Assembly: GCA_023231475.1 (NCBI GenBank)
Contig: JALJEE010000759.1
Span: forward strand, 1-64,000
DNA from: Seison nebaliae
Taxonomy: Eukaryota > Rotifera > Pararotatoria > Seisonacea > Seisonidae
Length of the DNA stretch: 64,000 bases
Direction: 5' to 3'
A model generated the notes under the pieces. That model was not told the DNA's origin. It saw nothing but the letters and a program-made list of their open reading frames with translations, and searched no databases. Shown piece by piece: positions 26,117 to 34,745 of this stretch. Made by a program: the position numbers and the translations under genes. Positions within the stretch are counted from its first letter, which is position 1; every line of letters starts with the position of its first letter.

Positions 26117-27432
26117 CTAACTAGAAACGATTGAAATTGATTTGTTTTGAGTCTGATTTGTTGAGACGTGATTATCCAACTCTTTGAGTGAATGATTCAA
26201 TTGTAGTTGCAACCAACATGGAGTAGAAGATATCTCCTTTCTCGGATAGTCATTGCCCCAACCTTTGATGAAACTAATTCGAATGTAACATAATTTATTC
26301 AATTGAATTAATTCCTTATAAGAATATCGTAAAGATGATTCGTTAATGAAATAATTGAAGAGGTAAATGTCAAATATACAGAATCGTTTATTCGACGGAA
26401 TTTTGAATATTGTACCCAAATTGCCCTTGTAACATAGTGACATGAATGGAGCTTCAATGAATATCGATTGAGCACTTAGAACTGTTATATAATATCGATA
26501 ATTGATTCGACTAATCACAATACCTTTACCAACTGCCAATCTCGTTTTATCATGAAGAATATTTCGATTTCCGAAAATAAGAGATCCTAATGAATATCGA
26601 GAAGAATTTGGTAAATTCTCCCCACAATATCCATCAATAGTTATCTGCCATTTCTTTGTTGTGAATGTTTCACCCGTATGATTCTTTCCTTCGTAGAACA
26701 TAAGATCAATTTCCCATTTCGGTTCATTTTGATGGAATGACGATTTCATATTCTGGAAATATTTGAGATGAAACGGAATCGTGAAATTTATATCGTATAC
26801 GTCACTCTTCGTTTCATCGAATGGACGATAATTCTGACAATTATTCATTGAAAATGATTGAGATTGAATAATTTGATGGAATAACTCAGAATCATCTAAC
26901 GGAAATTTATAAAATTGAAATTTTCTAAAAATCGGTAACTTATAAATCGAGTGAATGGACAAGATTGGATGAATTGATTAAATTCATTCTCTTCTTTTTC
27001 CAATTGATCTTTCTCATCAATCGACATTTTTCCATCAGTCGACGGATTATTCGACGGATTAAACGGAAACGAAGTGTCATTCATAAAATCATCATTCCAA
27101 TCGTTATTCTCTGAATTTCTTCCAGAAATCATATTCATCTCGTTCTTATCTTCATCATATGATGGGAGTATATTATCATCAAATGGCGAACAAGTTATGT
27201 CGGAATTAATTTGATTATTCGAACTGAAAAATTTCTTATTATAATTATCTTCATGGACATTGTTGTTGTTGTTAATGATTCCTTCTGATTTGTTGTAATA
27301 TTCTGAATTCGACTCATTTGGATAATTTGAGAAGTTATTGGAAAATAACTCGATCGATCCATTATCGAATGTTTTATCGTCATCCACATAGAAATCATTA
27401 TTGCAGAAATTTAATAAATTATCCTTATTCAT
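26117..27432 (-). CDS. SMAD-family protein with MH2 domain but no recognisable MH1 domain
   Basis: Two exons (26940-27432 and 26117-26895) separated by a 44-base intron encode 423 residues. Residues 1-215 are an Asn/Asp/Ser-rich, low-complexity acidic region with no zinc-binding MH1 pattern. From about residue 225 there is an MH2 domain: SRYSLGSLIFGNRN, then RLAVGKGIVI, then LNKLCYIRISFIKGWGNDYP and RKEISSTPCWLQLQLN. The last part is the L3 loop that contacts type I receptors (Mad: YHRQDVTSTPCW). The protein ends KSISIVSS, resembling but not matching the SSxS phosphorylation tail of receptor SMADs (PISSVS). SMADs carry TGF-beta/BMP signals to the nucleus. MH2 alone suffices for receptor and co-SMAD binding, whereas DNA binding needs MH1. 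An MH1 exon upstream cannot be excluded, but none is visible in the 700 bases before the ATG. Confidence 0.88.
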
Positions 27433-28151
27433 TTTATTTACAGTCCTTTGTTGTTAAAAGGCTTTCCTTTCAATGTCTCTCAGCTAATATGATTAGTAAT
27501 ATCTCAGCTAACCGCTATGTCTATTAAGATGAGTTCTAAACGAAATTAAATGCCTAAAAATGAGTGCAGTCTTAAATAAATCAATACTACATGAAGAATA
27601 TACTTTGTTAAAAAGCGGATTTTTATTCGAGACATTATGCCTACATTAGAATATCGAGTAGAAAATCACAAATTACAATTATTAATCTTTATTTTTTTAA
27701 TTGTGAGACAAATATCTAGGACATTATGTATTATATATCTGATTGTGACAAAAATGAGTTCTTCTGCATCAAAAATTTACACCTATATATGTATTATAAT
27801 GATAATAACAACCATCTTACATTTGGTAGGAAATTAGATCCTAGGAACTTTTCCTTCTAAACAAATGTCTAATTTAAGAATGTCTAACAAAGATGTAAGA
27901 ATTAAAATATTGTTGAAAATAGAAGGTTATGTTCTAAAGAAAACTCTTTCTCACCAACAATAGTTCCATCTACAAATTCATTTAAATCTCTAATTCATCT
28001 ACAAATTGTAATTCATTTTGAATTATATTTTGTTACATTAAGATTAATTTTAATTCGAATGAATAGTTTATTACCAAGATCATCAATCAGGTTTTAGATT
28101 TCGAAATTTCCAAGAAGTACTATTTAATATCGGTTTAGATATCGTTATTGT
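27433..28151. other. Spacer between the SMAD gene and tRNA-Ser
   Basis: AT-rich with no supported coding sequence. A 66-residue plus-strand ORF at 27637-27837 is Ile/Leu-rich and looks like chance. Confidence 0.5.
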
Positions 28152-28255
28152 GCAGTGGTGGCCGAGTGGTTAAGGCGACTGACTAGAATTTCTAAGTTGA
28201 TTAACTGGTGATCAGTTGGGATCTTCCCGCACAGGTTCGAATCCTGTCCACTGCG
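28152..28255 (+). tRNA. tRNA-Ser(AGA) with a 22-base intron
   Basis: A perfect 7-bp acceptor stem (GCAGTGG/CCACTGC) with discriminator G. A-box-like TGGCCGAGTGG and B-box GGTTCGAATCC are present, with a long variable arm (GGGATCTTCCC) typical of serine tRNA. The anticodon arm ACTGA-CTAGAA|A-TCAGT places AGA at 28185-28187. It is interrupted one base 3' of the anticodon by an intron at 28189-28210, the canonical position 37/38. The mature tRNA would be 82 bases without CCA. The gene reads UCU and, after A-to-I editing, UCC/UCA. Confidence 0.95.
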
Positions 28256-28259
28256 ATAA

Positions 28260-28265
28260 TTTTTT
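28260..28265 (+). terminator. RNA polymerase III terminator of tRNA-Ser
   Basis: A run of six T residues starts five bases after the tRNA 3' end. Confidence 0.85.
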
Positions 28266-28579
28266 AATGAGAATTAAATACGAAATGTTCGCGAAATTTA
28301 ACGATCCTCTAAAATTTAGATTCCATAAATAGAAAGATAATTTAGTCTAAATAGAGTCGATTCTCACCTCTTTTCTCTGTCCGTATATCCCATTGTCAGC
28401 AATCATGACTCTTTATATTGTCGCCTTTTAATTTGGAAGATGAACCAATTATCAGATTTACTTATCAGAATATCAATTTTTTTTCCGTCGATCCAATATA
28501 ATGGTTAAGGTTAAGGGAAAATGAAGAAATAAAATTTATTATTTGTTATTTATAGTTATAGTTAGTTTAAAACAAATTA
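28266..28579. other. Spacer downstream of tRNA-Ser
   Basis: AT-rich sequence, probably including the 3' untranslated region of the minus-strand secreted-protein gene at 28580. No other feature is seen. Confidence 0.45.
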
Positions 28580-30123
28580 TTAATATTCCAAAATATATAT
28601 TAAAGGATATCTCGATGATTTATTTCCAGTTTTACATCGTTCTTTCCAGAATTCTAAATCAGAAATATGACATTGTAAATTTGGAATGTTATCCTTCCAA
28701 TTATATGGTCCGATTCTCAAGATGAACATGTGTCTTTCGCTAATAATCAGTTGTCCAGAAATTAAAGTATTTCTATCTTGTCGAATAATTGGAACGTTAA
28801 AGAAGCTGAGAAGAATCATATTATCCGTCTCGTTGTTTTTACAAGATGATCCTGGAAGCTTTATTAAATATTTCGTTAAAGTGATAATATAATATAAAAG
28901 TAACATTACAAAAATAGCTTCTTACATAATCGTCATGTGGTGGATTTTCATATTTTGAAATGAAATATGTATCATCAACGAAATAACATTGATCTTCATA
29001 ATTTGGGCGAGTTTTCGTTAAATTCGACAACTTCTTATTCTTGCGATCGATATATGAGAGTATATGGACATCTTTTCCATAGAAAGTAGCAACACGATTT
29101 ATTGGATCAAAAGAAAATGGAGCTCCTTTCAAAGTCGTTTTAAAAATGTTACCATTGTCGATTTGGGTGGAATCTTCGAGATTGAAATACATGTTATCTG
29201 AGATGAAAAATGTTTGCTGCATTTTCTTAATAATCATCTTCGCTTGATTCACATAATTGTTAAACACGCCTAAAATAATATTTTAAATTTCTTTTTTTTT
29301 AGTATTCTTAAGTAACATGCATATTGATATTTAACGGAATGATAAGAACAATTTATTGACATATTTTTCACTTTAGCGCCAACGTCGAAAGTTGAACAAT
29401 TTTCAGTTTTACATCTGCAAAATATTTATGAAATGTTTAAAAATAACTAACATTTTATCTGAAATTGTTAATCGAGTTTTACATGTTCTATTTGATGGAT
29501 TGAAAACGATTGCCCATAAAGGCATAACAACTAAATCGGAATCGCACTTGGGAAAAACCTGGAAAGCTGGTAAGCGAAAATTTCTCATAAAAAATTTCAA
29601 AATTTAGTAAGTAACAATTATTTGAATTACTGTTGATTGTTTTTATTTGCTCAACCCAGAAACATAATTGATGTTGTGGATTCAATTTCAATATTTGTTC
29701 ATATTTAGAATTTATTTTTTCCATTTCCGTTAAATTTTTCTTTAATTTCACTTCAAGTATCTTCTGTATCGATAGTTCTATAATAAATCGCACCGATATT
29801 AATTATTCTTATTAAACACTTTGTAGAAATATTTTAACTTTCTATCCGTTTTTTTGTTGTCTTTTTGATAATTTTACCTAATAGAGTTTGTTTCAAAATT
29901 AAATTTCAAATTCTCATAAAACCTGTTATCACTTTGGTTAAATAATCATATTTTTGTTTCAATCGTAAATTACTTTCATCAGCTACTTGATTCAAAGTTT
30001 TTACTAGAAATGTTCAAAAATAATTTTGAAAATTTAAGTATTCTAACAAAATTTGTCAGATATAATCACACTGGAAGTCGATAGGAATAAAATAAATATA
30101 TTTATTAGAAGAATAAATTTCAT
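28580..30123 (-). CDS. Secreted Cys-containing protein, 379 residues, seven exons, unknown family
   Basis: Exons: 30048-30123, 29923-30003, 29631-29777, 29452-29566, 29317-29414, 28926-29269 and 28580-28858. All phases agree. The protein starts with a clear signal peptide (MKFILLINIFILFLSTSS). A Lys/Glu-rich segment, probably coiled coil, covers about residues 25-90. Cysteine-bearing segments follow (CFWVEQ, FPKCDSDLVV, CKTENCSTFD, INCSYHS, EDQCYFVDD, GSSCKNNE, LQCHISDLEFW). N-glycosylation sequons such as NRT, NCS and NMS are present. No transmembrane segment follows. It is probably an extracellular protein of unknown function. It is the first of two adjacent same-strand genes for secreted proteins, about 140 bases downstream of the other. 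Exon 5 to exon 6 phase is the weakest join. Confidence 0.6.
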
Positions 30124-30264
30124 GATTACAGAAACGAAATGAAATTTTTGTTAGACAAAGTATTCGACTTTAGTTGAAATCATAAAACTGTTCACAATAA
30201 TATAAGAAATTTGATATAGTTTTTTGTCAACAGTTTTCTTTAAAAGTAGTTATTTCGACAATCA

Positions 30265-31094
30265 TCAACAGGAGAATTTTTTGGGAATTGCTGGATACCA
30301 TCCACCAGGAAAACAATACCAAGTTAGTTTACGATTTCCGTTACAGATCAATTTCATTACGACAAAACTTCCATATGATTCATGAGTAATATGTCCTCTT
30401 TCGTCATTCCATAAAATCTTCTCGCAATTGATATTTTTCGGTGGCTGAAGTTTTAATTCTTTCGTTTCGACGTCTGTTCATTTTGATGAGTTTTTTTTTT
30501 AATTCGAAAAAATTGAACTTTCAGTTTTTGTACATGTTAATTGTTGAAGTTCTTCGTTTTTATGAATTGTATCTTCACCTGATATCCAGCTGTTGTTGTT
30601 ACATCTTAAAACATCAGATATGAGTAAAGAATCGTCACTACGACATCTTTAAGGATGAGAATAATAAATAGATAAATTGAAATAAAGTTGTATAAAACCT
30701 TATTTCTATCATCGAATCGTTTCCCACCATATCCGAATTACCACAATCACATGGTATAAGTAATTTGATATTGAACCAAATAAATTCATTTGTGATTGGT
30801 AACAAACAACCACTTGTTGTTATATCTAATGGGAAAAGAAAATTTATGGATATCTAAAGTGAATAAGAATAAACTTGCCTGATTCTTCCAGATAGTACCA
30901 GAAAATCCTTTTAAGTTGTACAATTCTCGTCTTTCTAAAATTAGAAGTAGAAGACAAAAGGTGAAAACGAGTGGCTAGCATTTACCTGAATTAAATTCAC
31001 AGTCTTTGTATTCGTATTTGAACGTTGCATCAAATCTAGCGCTAAACTGATGAACAATTATAATAAAGAAAAATGGTAAACAAAATTTCCACAT
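30265..31094 (-). CDS. Secreted Cys-rich protein, 209 residues, sushi-like C-terminal segment
   Basis: Exons: 30986-31094, 30879-30935, 30699-30825, 30519-30646 and 30265-30473. All phases agree. It has a signal peptide (MWKFCLPFFFIIIVHQFSA). Cysteines are spread along the mature chain: KDCEF, SGCLLP, IPCDCGNS, RCRSDD, LRCNNNSW and LTCTK. The last 60 residues (NINCEKILWNDERGH, MKLICNGNRKLTWYCFPGGW, KKFSC) resemble a CCP/sushi module, with four cysteines and the C.W.C..G.W pattern, but I do not claim the family firmly. The second intron begins GCAAGT, a GC-AG intron; the alternative GT donor four bases later breaks the frame. The gene lies upstream of the other secreted-protein gene on the same strand. 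Function is unknown. Confidence 0.62.
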
Positions 31095-31510
31095 ATTTCA
31101 CATAATGAAATAAAATTTTCCTCCATACCTTATCACATATATCGAATAAGAATAAGCAAATTATTAAAAATCAATTATTTTTATCTGTTGTCCATCTGAT
31201 AATGTTTCGTTTGAAAAAATAGTTTTTCTAACTTGTTTTCCTCATCAAATTTACTAATAACAATTCTCGTTTTCAATTGTCCAAATTTGGATTTAAAAAA
31301 AAAAATTAATATCAATTTTCAATCGAAAATTTCATTTTCTTTCAAATTAACTAATCAATTAATTGTAAGATGGAGATTAAATTATGGGAGAACCAATTTG
31401 GGTTTTAAGACTTGAAAATATCATGTGAATAAATTGATGATATGAATGGATAGTGAATAGTTTCTTAATTTAAATGACTAGCTCAAAAAAATAAATCTCA
31501 ACTTCGCCAA
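31095..31510. other. Divergent intergenic region before LSM5
   Basis: 416 AT-rich bases between the minus-strand secreted-protein gene and plus-strand LSM5, so probably a shared promoter region. No TATA box is convincing. Confidence 0.45.
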
Positions 31511-31934
31511 ATGGCTACTCACAAGATACTTCCATTAGGTTTCCGTCTTTTAAAATTATTTTAATTGACAATTTCTGATCATTCGACAGAATTGGTAGAG
31601 AAATGTGTTGGAAACGACATTTACGTAATTTTGAAAGGAAATCGAGAAATTTATGGAAAATTATGTGGATTTGATGATTTCGTTAATTTGGTCTTGGAAG
31701 ATGTAACAGATTTGTTAATTATTTTAATTTCTTTTTTTATTCAATTTCACTCAGAGAGACGACAGATGATGGAAAACGTCGAACGAAACTTGATACGATT
31801 CTTTTAAGTGGAATCAATATTCTGATGGTTTTTTTTCGAGAAATATTTTCCATTCATTTTTTATCTATTTTCAGTTAGTACCGGGTGGTCAATTACCGGA
31901 AGAATATTCCTCATCAACAACAACAACAACTTAA
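31511..31934 (+). CDS. LSM5: U6 snRNA-associated Sm-like protein LSm5
   Basis: Exons: 31511-31538, 31590-31713, 31755-31827 and 31875-31934 give 94 residues. The sequence reads [20 protein letters not shown], then [14 protein letters not shown] (the Sm1 signature, nearly identical to human LSm5 GFDDFVNMVLEDVT), then [19 protein letters not shown] (Sm2). A Ser/Thr tail follows. LSm5 is one of seven subunits of the LSm1-7 mRNA-decay ring and the LSm2-8 ring that binds the U6 snRNA 3' end. Introns are 51, 41 and 47 bases. Its poly(A) signal (AATAAA at 31955-31960) lies inside the antisense FBXL7 coding region, because the two genes converge with 16 bases between stop codons. Confidence 0.93.
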
Positions 31935-31950
31935 AAATCTATAATTTTAT

Positions 31951-33921
31951 TTACAATAAATTTTGATCTAAATGTAGAGTAGGAAGATATTTGTGATAGA
32001 AGTAGAGAACGGTTTTTGATATTTGTGGACAAGAACGAATATTGAAATATTGGAGAGCTGATTGATTATGTTGAATGGAGGAAAGAGCGATTGCAAATTC
32101 GATAAGAGATGCGTCAGTTAAGAGAACACAACCGGCGAAAGATATTCGACGGATATGTTGAAGAAAATCATTTAATTGTTCATTTTGTTTCATAATTCGA
32201 CAAATTTGGAAAACGTCTTCATCACTAATGGATGTACGACCGATATCGATCGATCGCAATTGTTTTGTTTCTTTTAGAATATTCAATAATGCTTCGCCGT
32301 TGAATGTGGAGCAACCGCGGACGTTCAAATATTTAAGTTGTTTCCGAAAATTGAGTTTGGGCAGAAGTTGAGAAAATGTCTTTTCACTAATCTGATGACA
32401 TTTCGCCACTGATAAATATTGTAGTTCATTCCCACAATTCTTGAGTAACGGATCGATTCCGTAAGAAGTGATTTGAATACATTCGATTAAAGATAATTCG
32501 ATGAGGGAAATTTTGAGAATTTTCGAATAATGAAGCAGAATCGTATCTGTTAAATTGAGACATCGTCTCAGATAGAGATGTGTGAGAAAAGGAGAAGATT
32601 TGAGAATTACTAATAGACTCTGTTCATCGATATTGTGACAATCGGATAAGTTAAGATGAGTCAACAATAATTCTACAGGTTTTCGATAAAAATTATTTTG
32701 GAATTTTATGTCGCAACATTTCTCGTAAATTAAATGACGTCGAATTGTACAACGGTTTCTTCTCGTTCCTATCGGCGAAGAAGGAATTGTGGTGGGAGGA
32801 GGAATGAATTCATATTTCGTATTAAGCCATTCATCTATTCGATTATTTTCTGCAGAATTATTAGAAATTTGAGCGTAGCCGGATTGTCCGTTTGACGAAG
32901 TGGAAGTTGTCCGATTTGATGTGCCAGTTCTCCGATTTGTGGATATTACAGAAAATTTATTTCTTTCATTTGACGAAGATGATTTGGTGTTTGTTTTGTT
33001 AATAGAATTATTTTGAAAATATGGAACAGTTGTAATGTTGTGAAGAGAACGACAGCCACTAATGTCTAAAGAAAGAAGTGCATTTTGATGATAATTAGAT
33101 AATAATAATTGGAATAATTGAGAAATGTCAATAATGACATCGTCGTTGAAAAAAATCTTTGTACAATTCGGACATTGTTCAATTAATCGATATGCCAATT
33201 TCGATGATAATTCAAACCGTTTACAGGATTTGAGGAACTTAAACGATTTCATTCCAATACATCGAACTTCTAATGAATAAGGTGGAGTCAGTTGTTGTTG
33301 TTTGTTAAGAATGAGATGAATAATATTATTAATGTAGAAATTGGAGTTATGGAAATGGAAAGAAATCAATTTTTTATCATCTTCATTTCCATCAATGATG
33401 ATATCTCTCCATAAACTATCAGCATTCTCCCAGATCAATTGACGCCATCTCTGACAAATATTTGTCATTTGATATTTTTGTAACGTCGTCAAATATGAGA
33501 AGATGGTTAATAGACATTTATCTGGTAATTGATTAATCGATATGGATTTTGAAACATTCTCATACTGATCCTGATAACGACGAAGAATTTGATTTGAATA
33601 ATCATCAATCACATAATTCAAATGTTCAGTGCTATTCATCAGTAATTTCTTCTTCAAATAATTCTGAGATTCATTCGACTCAATTGTCGTTGTTGTTGTT
33701 GTTTTGATGGAGGAATTGTGTTTGGTTCCATTATTATCTTGTTTCCGTTGTGTGAAAACGTCGAGAATATGATCGAAAGTAGAAATATGTGAATAATTAA
33801 CATAATCACATTCGACATGTTTCGTATGATTTGTCGATGGTAGATAAATGTTATTACTGATCCATTTCTTCGAATGAATATTTATTAGATATTTCTGTGG
33901 CAACTTCATTATTTCTCCCAT
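31951..33921 (-). CDS. FBXL7: F-box and leucine-rich-repeat protein, FBXL7-like
   Basis: A single-exon gene. I start it at the ATG at 33919-33921, because the frame otherwise opens only with GTG. The F-box is at about residues 130-175 (INQLPDKCLLTIFSYL, then CQRWRQLIWE and LWRDI). The LRR array covers the C-terminal half, with consensus pieces THLYLRRCLNLTD, LQYLSVAKCHQIS, LKYLNVRGCSTFN, LRSIDIGRTSISD and LQYFNIRSCPQIS. These closely parallel FBXL7 (THLYLRRCVRLTD, LRYLSIAHCGRVT, LRYLNARGCEGIT, LKSLDIGKCPLVS). FBXL7 is the substrate receptor of an SCF ubiquitin ligase. A Ser/Thr/Asn-rich insert at about residues 300-370 splits the LRR region. AATAAA on this strand overlaps the stop codon (31946-31951). 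A further 5' exon is possible. Confidence 0.83.
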   Translation of the reverse strand: MGEIMKLPQKYLINIHSKKWISNNIYLPSTNHTKHVECDYVNYSHISTFDHILDVFTQRKQDNNGTKHNSSIKTTTTTTIESNESQNYLKKKLLMNSTEHLNYVIDDYSNQILRRYQDQYENVSKSISINQLPDKCLLTIFSYLTTLQKYQMTNICQRWRQLIWENADSLWRDIIIDGNEDDKKLISFHFHNSNFYINNIIHLILNKQQQLTPPYSLEVRCIGMKSFKFLKSCKRFELSSKLAYRLIEQCPNCTKIFFNDDVIIDISQLFQLLLSNYHQNALLSLDISGCRSLHNITTVPYFQNNSINKTNTKSSSSNERNKFSVISTNRRTGTSNRTTSTSSNGQSGYAQISNNSAENNRIDEWLNTKYEFIPPPTTIPSSPIGTRRNRCTIRRHLIYEKCCDIKFQNNFYRKPVELLLTHLNLSDCHNIDEQSLLVILKSSPFLTHLYLRRCLNLTDTILLHYSKILKISLIELSLIECIQITSYGIDPLLKNCGNELQYLSVAKCHQISEKTFSQLLPKLNFRKQLKYLNVRGCSTFNGEALLNILKETKQLRSIDIGRTSISDEDVFQICRIMKQNEQLNDFLQHIRRISFAGCVLLTDASLIEFAIALSSIQHNQSALQYFNIRSCPQISKTVLYFYHKYLPTLHLDQNLL

Positions 33922-34745
33922 ATTCACAAGACGACACCGATGATGATGATGATGATGATAATGATGGTGACGATGGTCAACAATTTATTCGATAGACATT
34001 GTCCATTCTTTAATTGAATATCATCACATCTCATATGATATTTGGTGGACGTGTTTGATGATAGAAATAATTTATTACGATCGAATGAATGAAGGAAATT
34101 TATTAGAACTTTTTCATAACAACATTATTCCCATAAAAGTCTAGTTCATGATGGAAATGGTGAAATCATATTAGGAGATTAAACAGATAAAAAATTCGTT
34201 AATCGTTGACATAATACTACCGTAGTCATTTGGATGTCACAAAATTTCGTAATTGATCTTCGTTCTTCGTCGATTCAGGTTATGTTGATTTAGTCATCAT
34301 CATCATCACTTCGTCACTAGTCAAAAATAAGTCGGAAAGTTTATTCCATTTCTTTTTCTTCATTTCTCCAGAATAATGTTCCTTCTCTGATACCATTATC
34401 ACTAAAATACTATTATTATCCATGATGATAGTGGACATTCTAAATAAAGATAAAAAATTCATGAAAGGAAAAAATAATCGGATTAATAATTTTCATAATA
34501 ATTAAATATCTCTTTTTGTATTATTTATGTATTTTATAATTCTCACCAGATTTTTCTGACGAGAGATTCTGATTAGTTTATGATTATAATGAAAATAATT
34601 AAATTGATAAATATCATTTGGTTCTATGTATCATCAACTATTCAGAAATGGTTAGAAAATTAATAAAAAATATAAAAATAATTCAATAAAGGAAAATTTG
34701 GATAGTTAGCTTTGAAATCCAAAATTTCATGTGTCGACCAAAGTA
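33922..34745. other. Divergent promoter region between FBXL7 and TOP3B
   Basis: 824 bases separating two head-to-head genes. It includes a GAT/ATG microsatellite next to the FBXL7 start (about 33936-33975). A 60-residue minus-strand ORF at 34280-34462 begins with ATG but shows no family similarity and could be an FBXL7 5' exon or chance. Confidence 0.5.

Noticed and set aside
34280-34462. 60-codon minus-strand frame between FBXL7 and TOP3B
   Set aside because: Begins with ATG but ends in a Met/Thr run from an ATG-rich microsatellite; no splice link to FBXL7 could be shown.
34731-34745. GTG-initiated N-terminal extension of TOP3B (also GTG starts at 33927 for FBXL7 and 44733 for TSR1)
   Set aside because: Nuclear genes rarely start at GTG, and the following ATG gives the N-terminus expected for each family.
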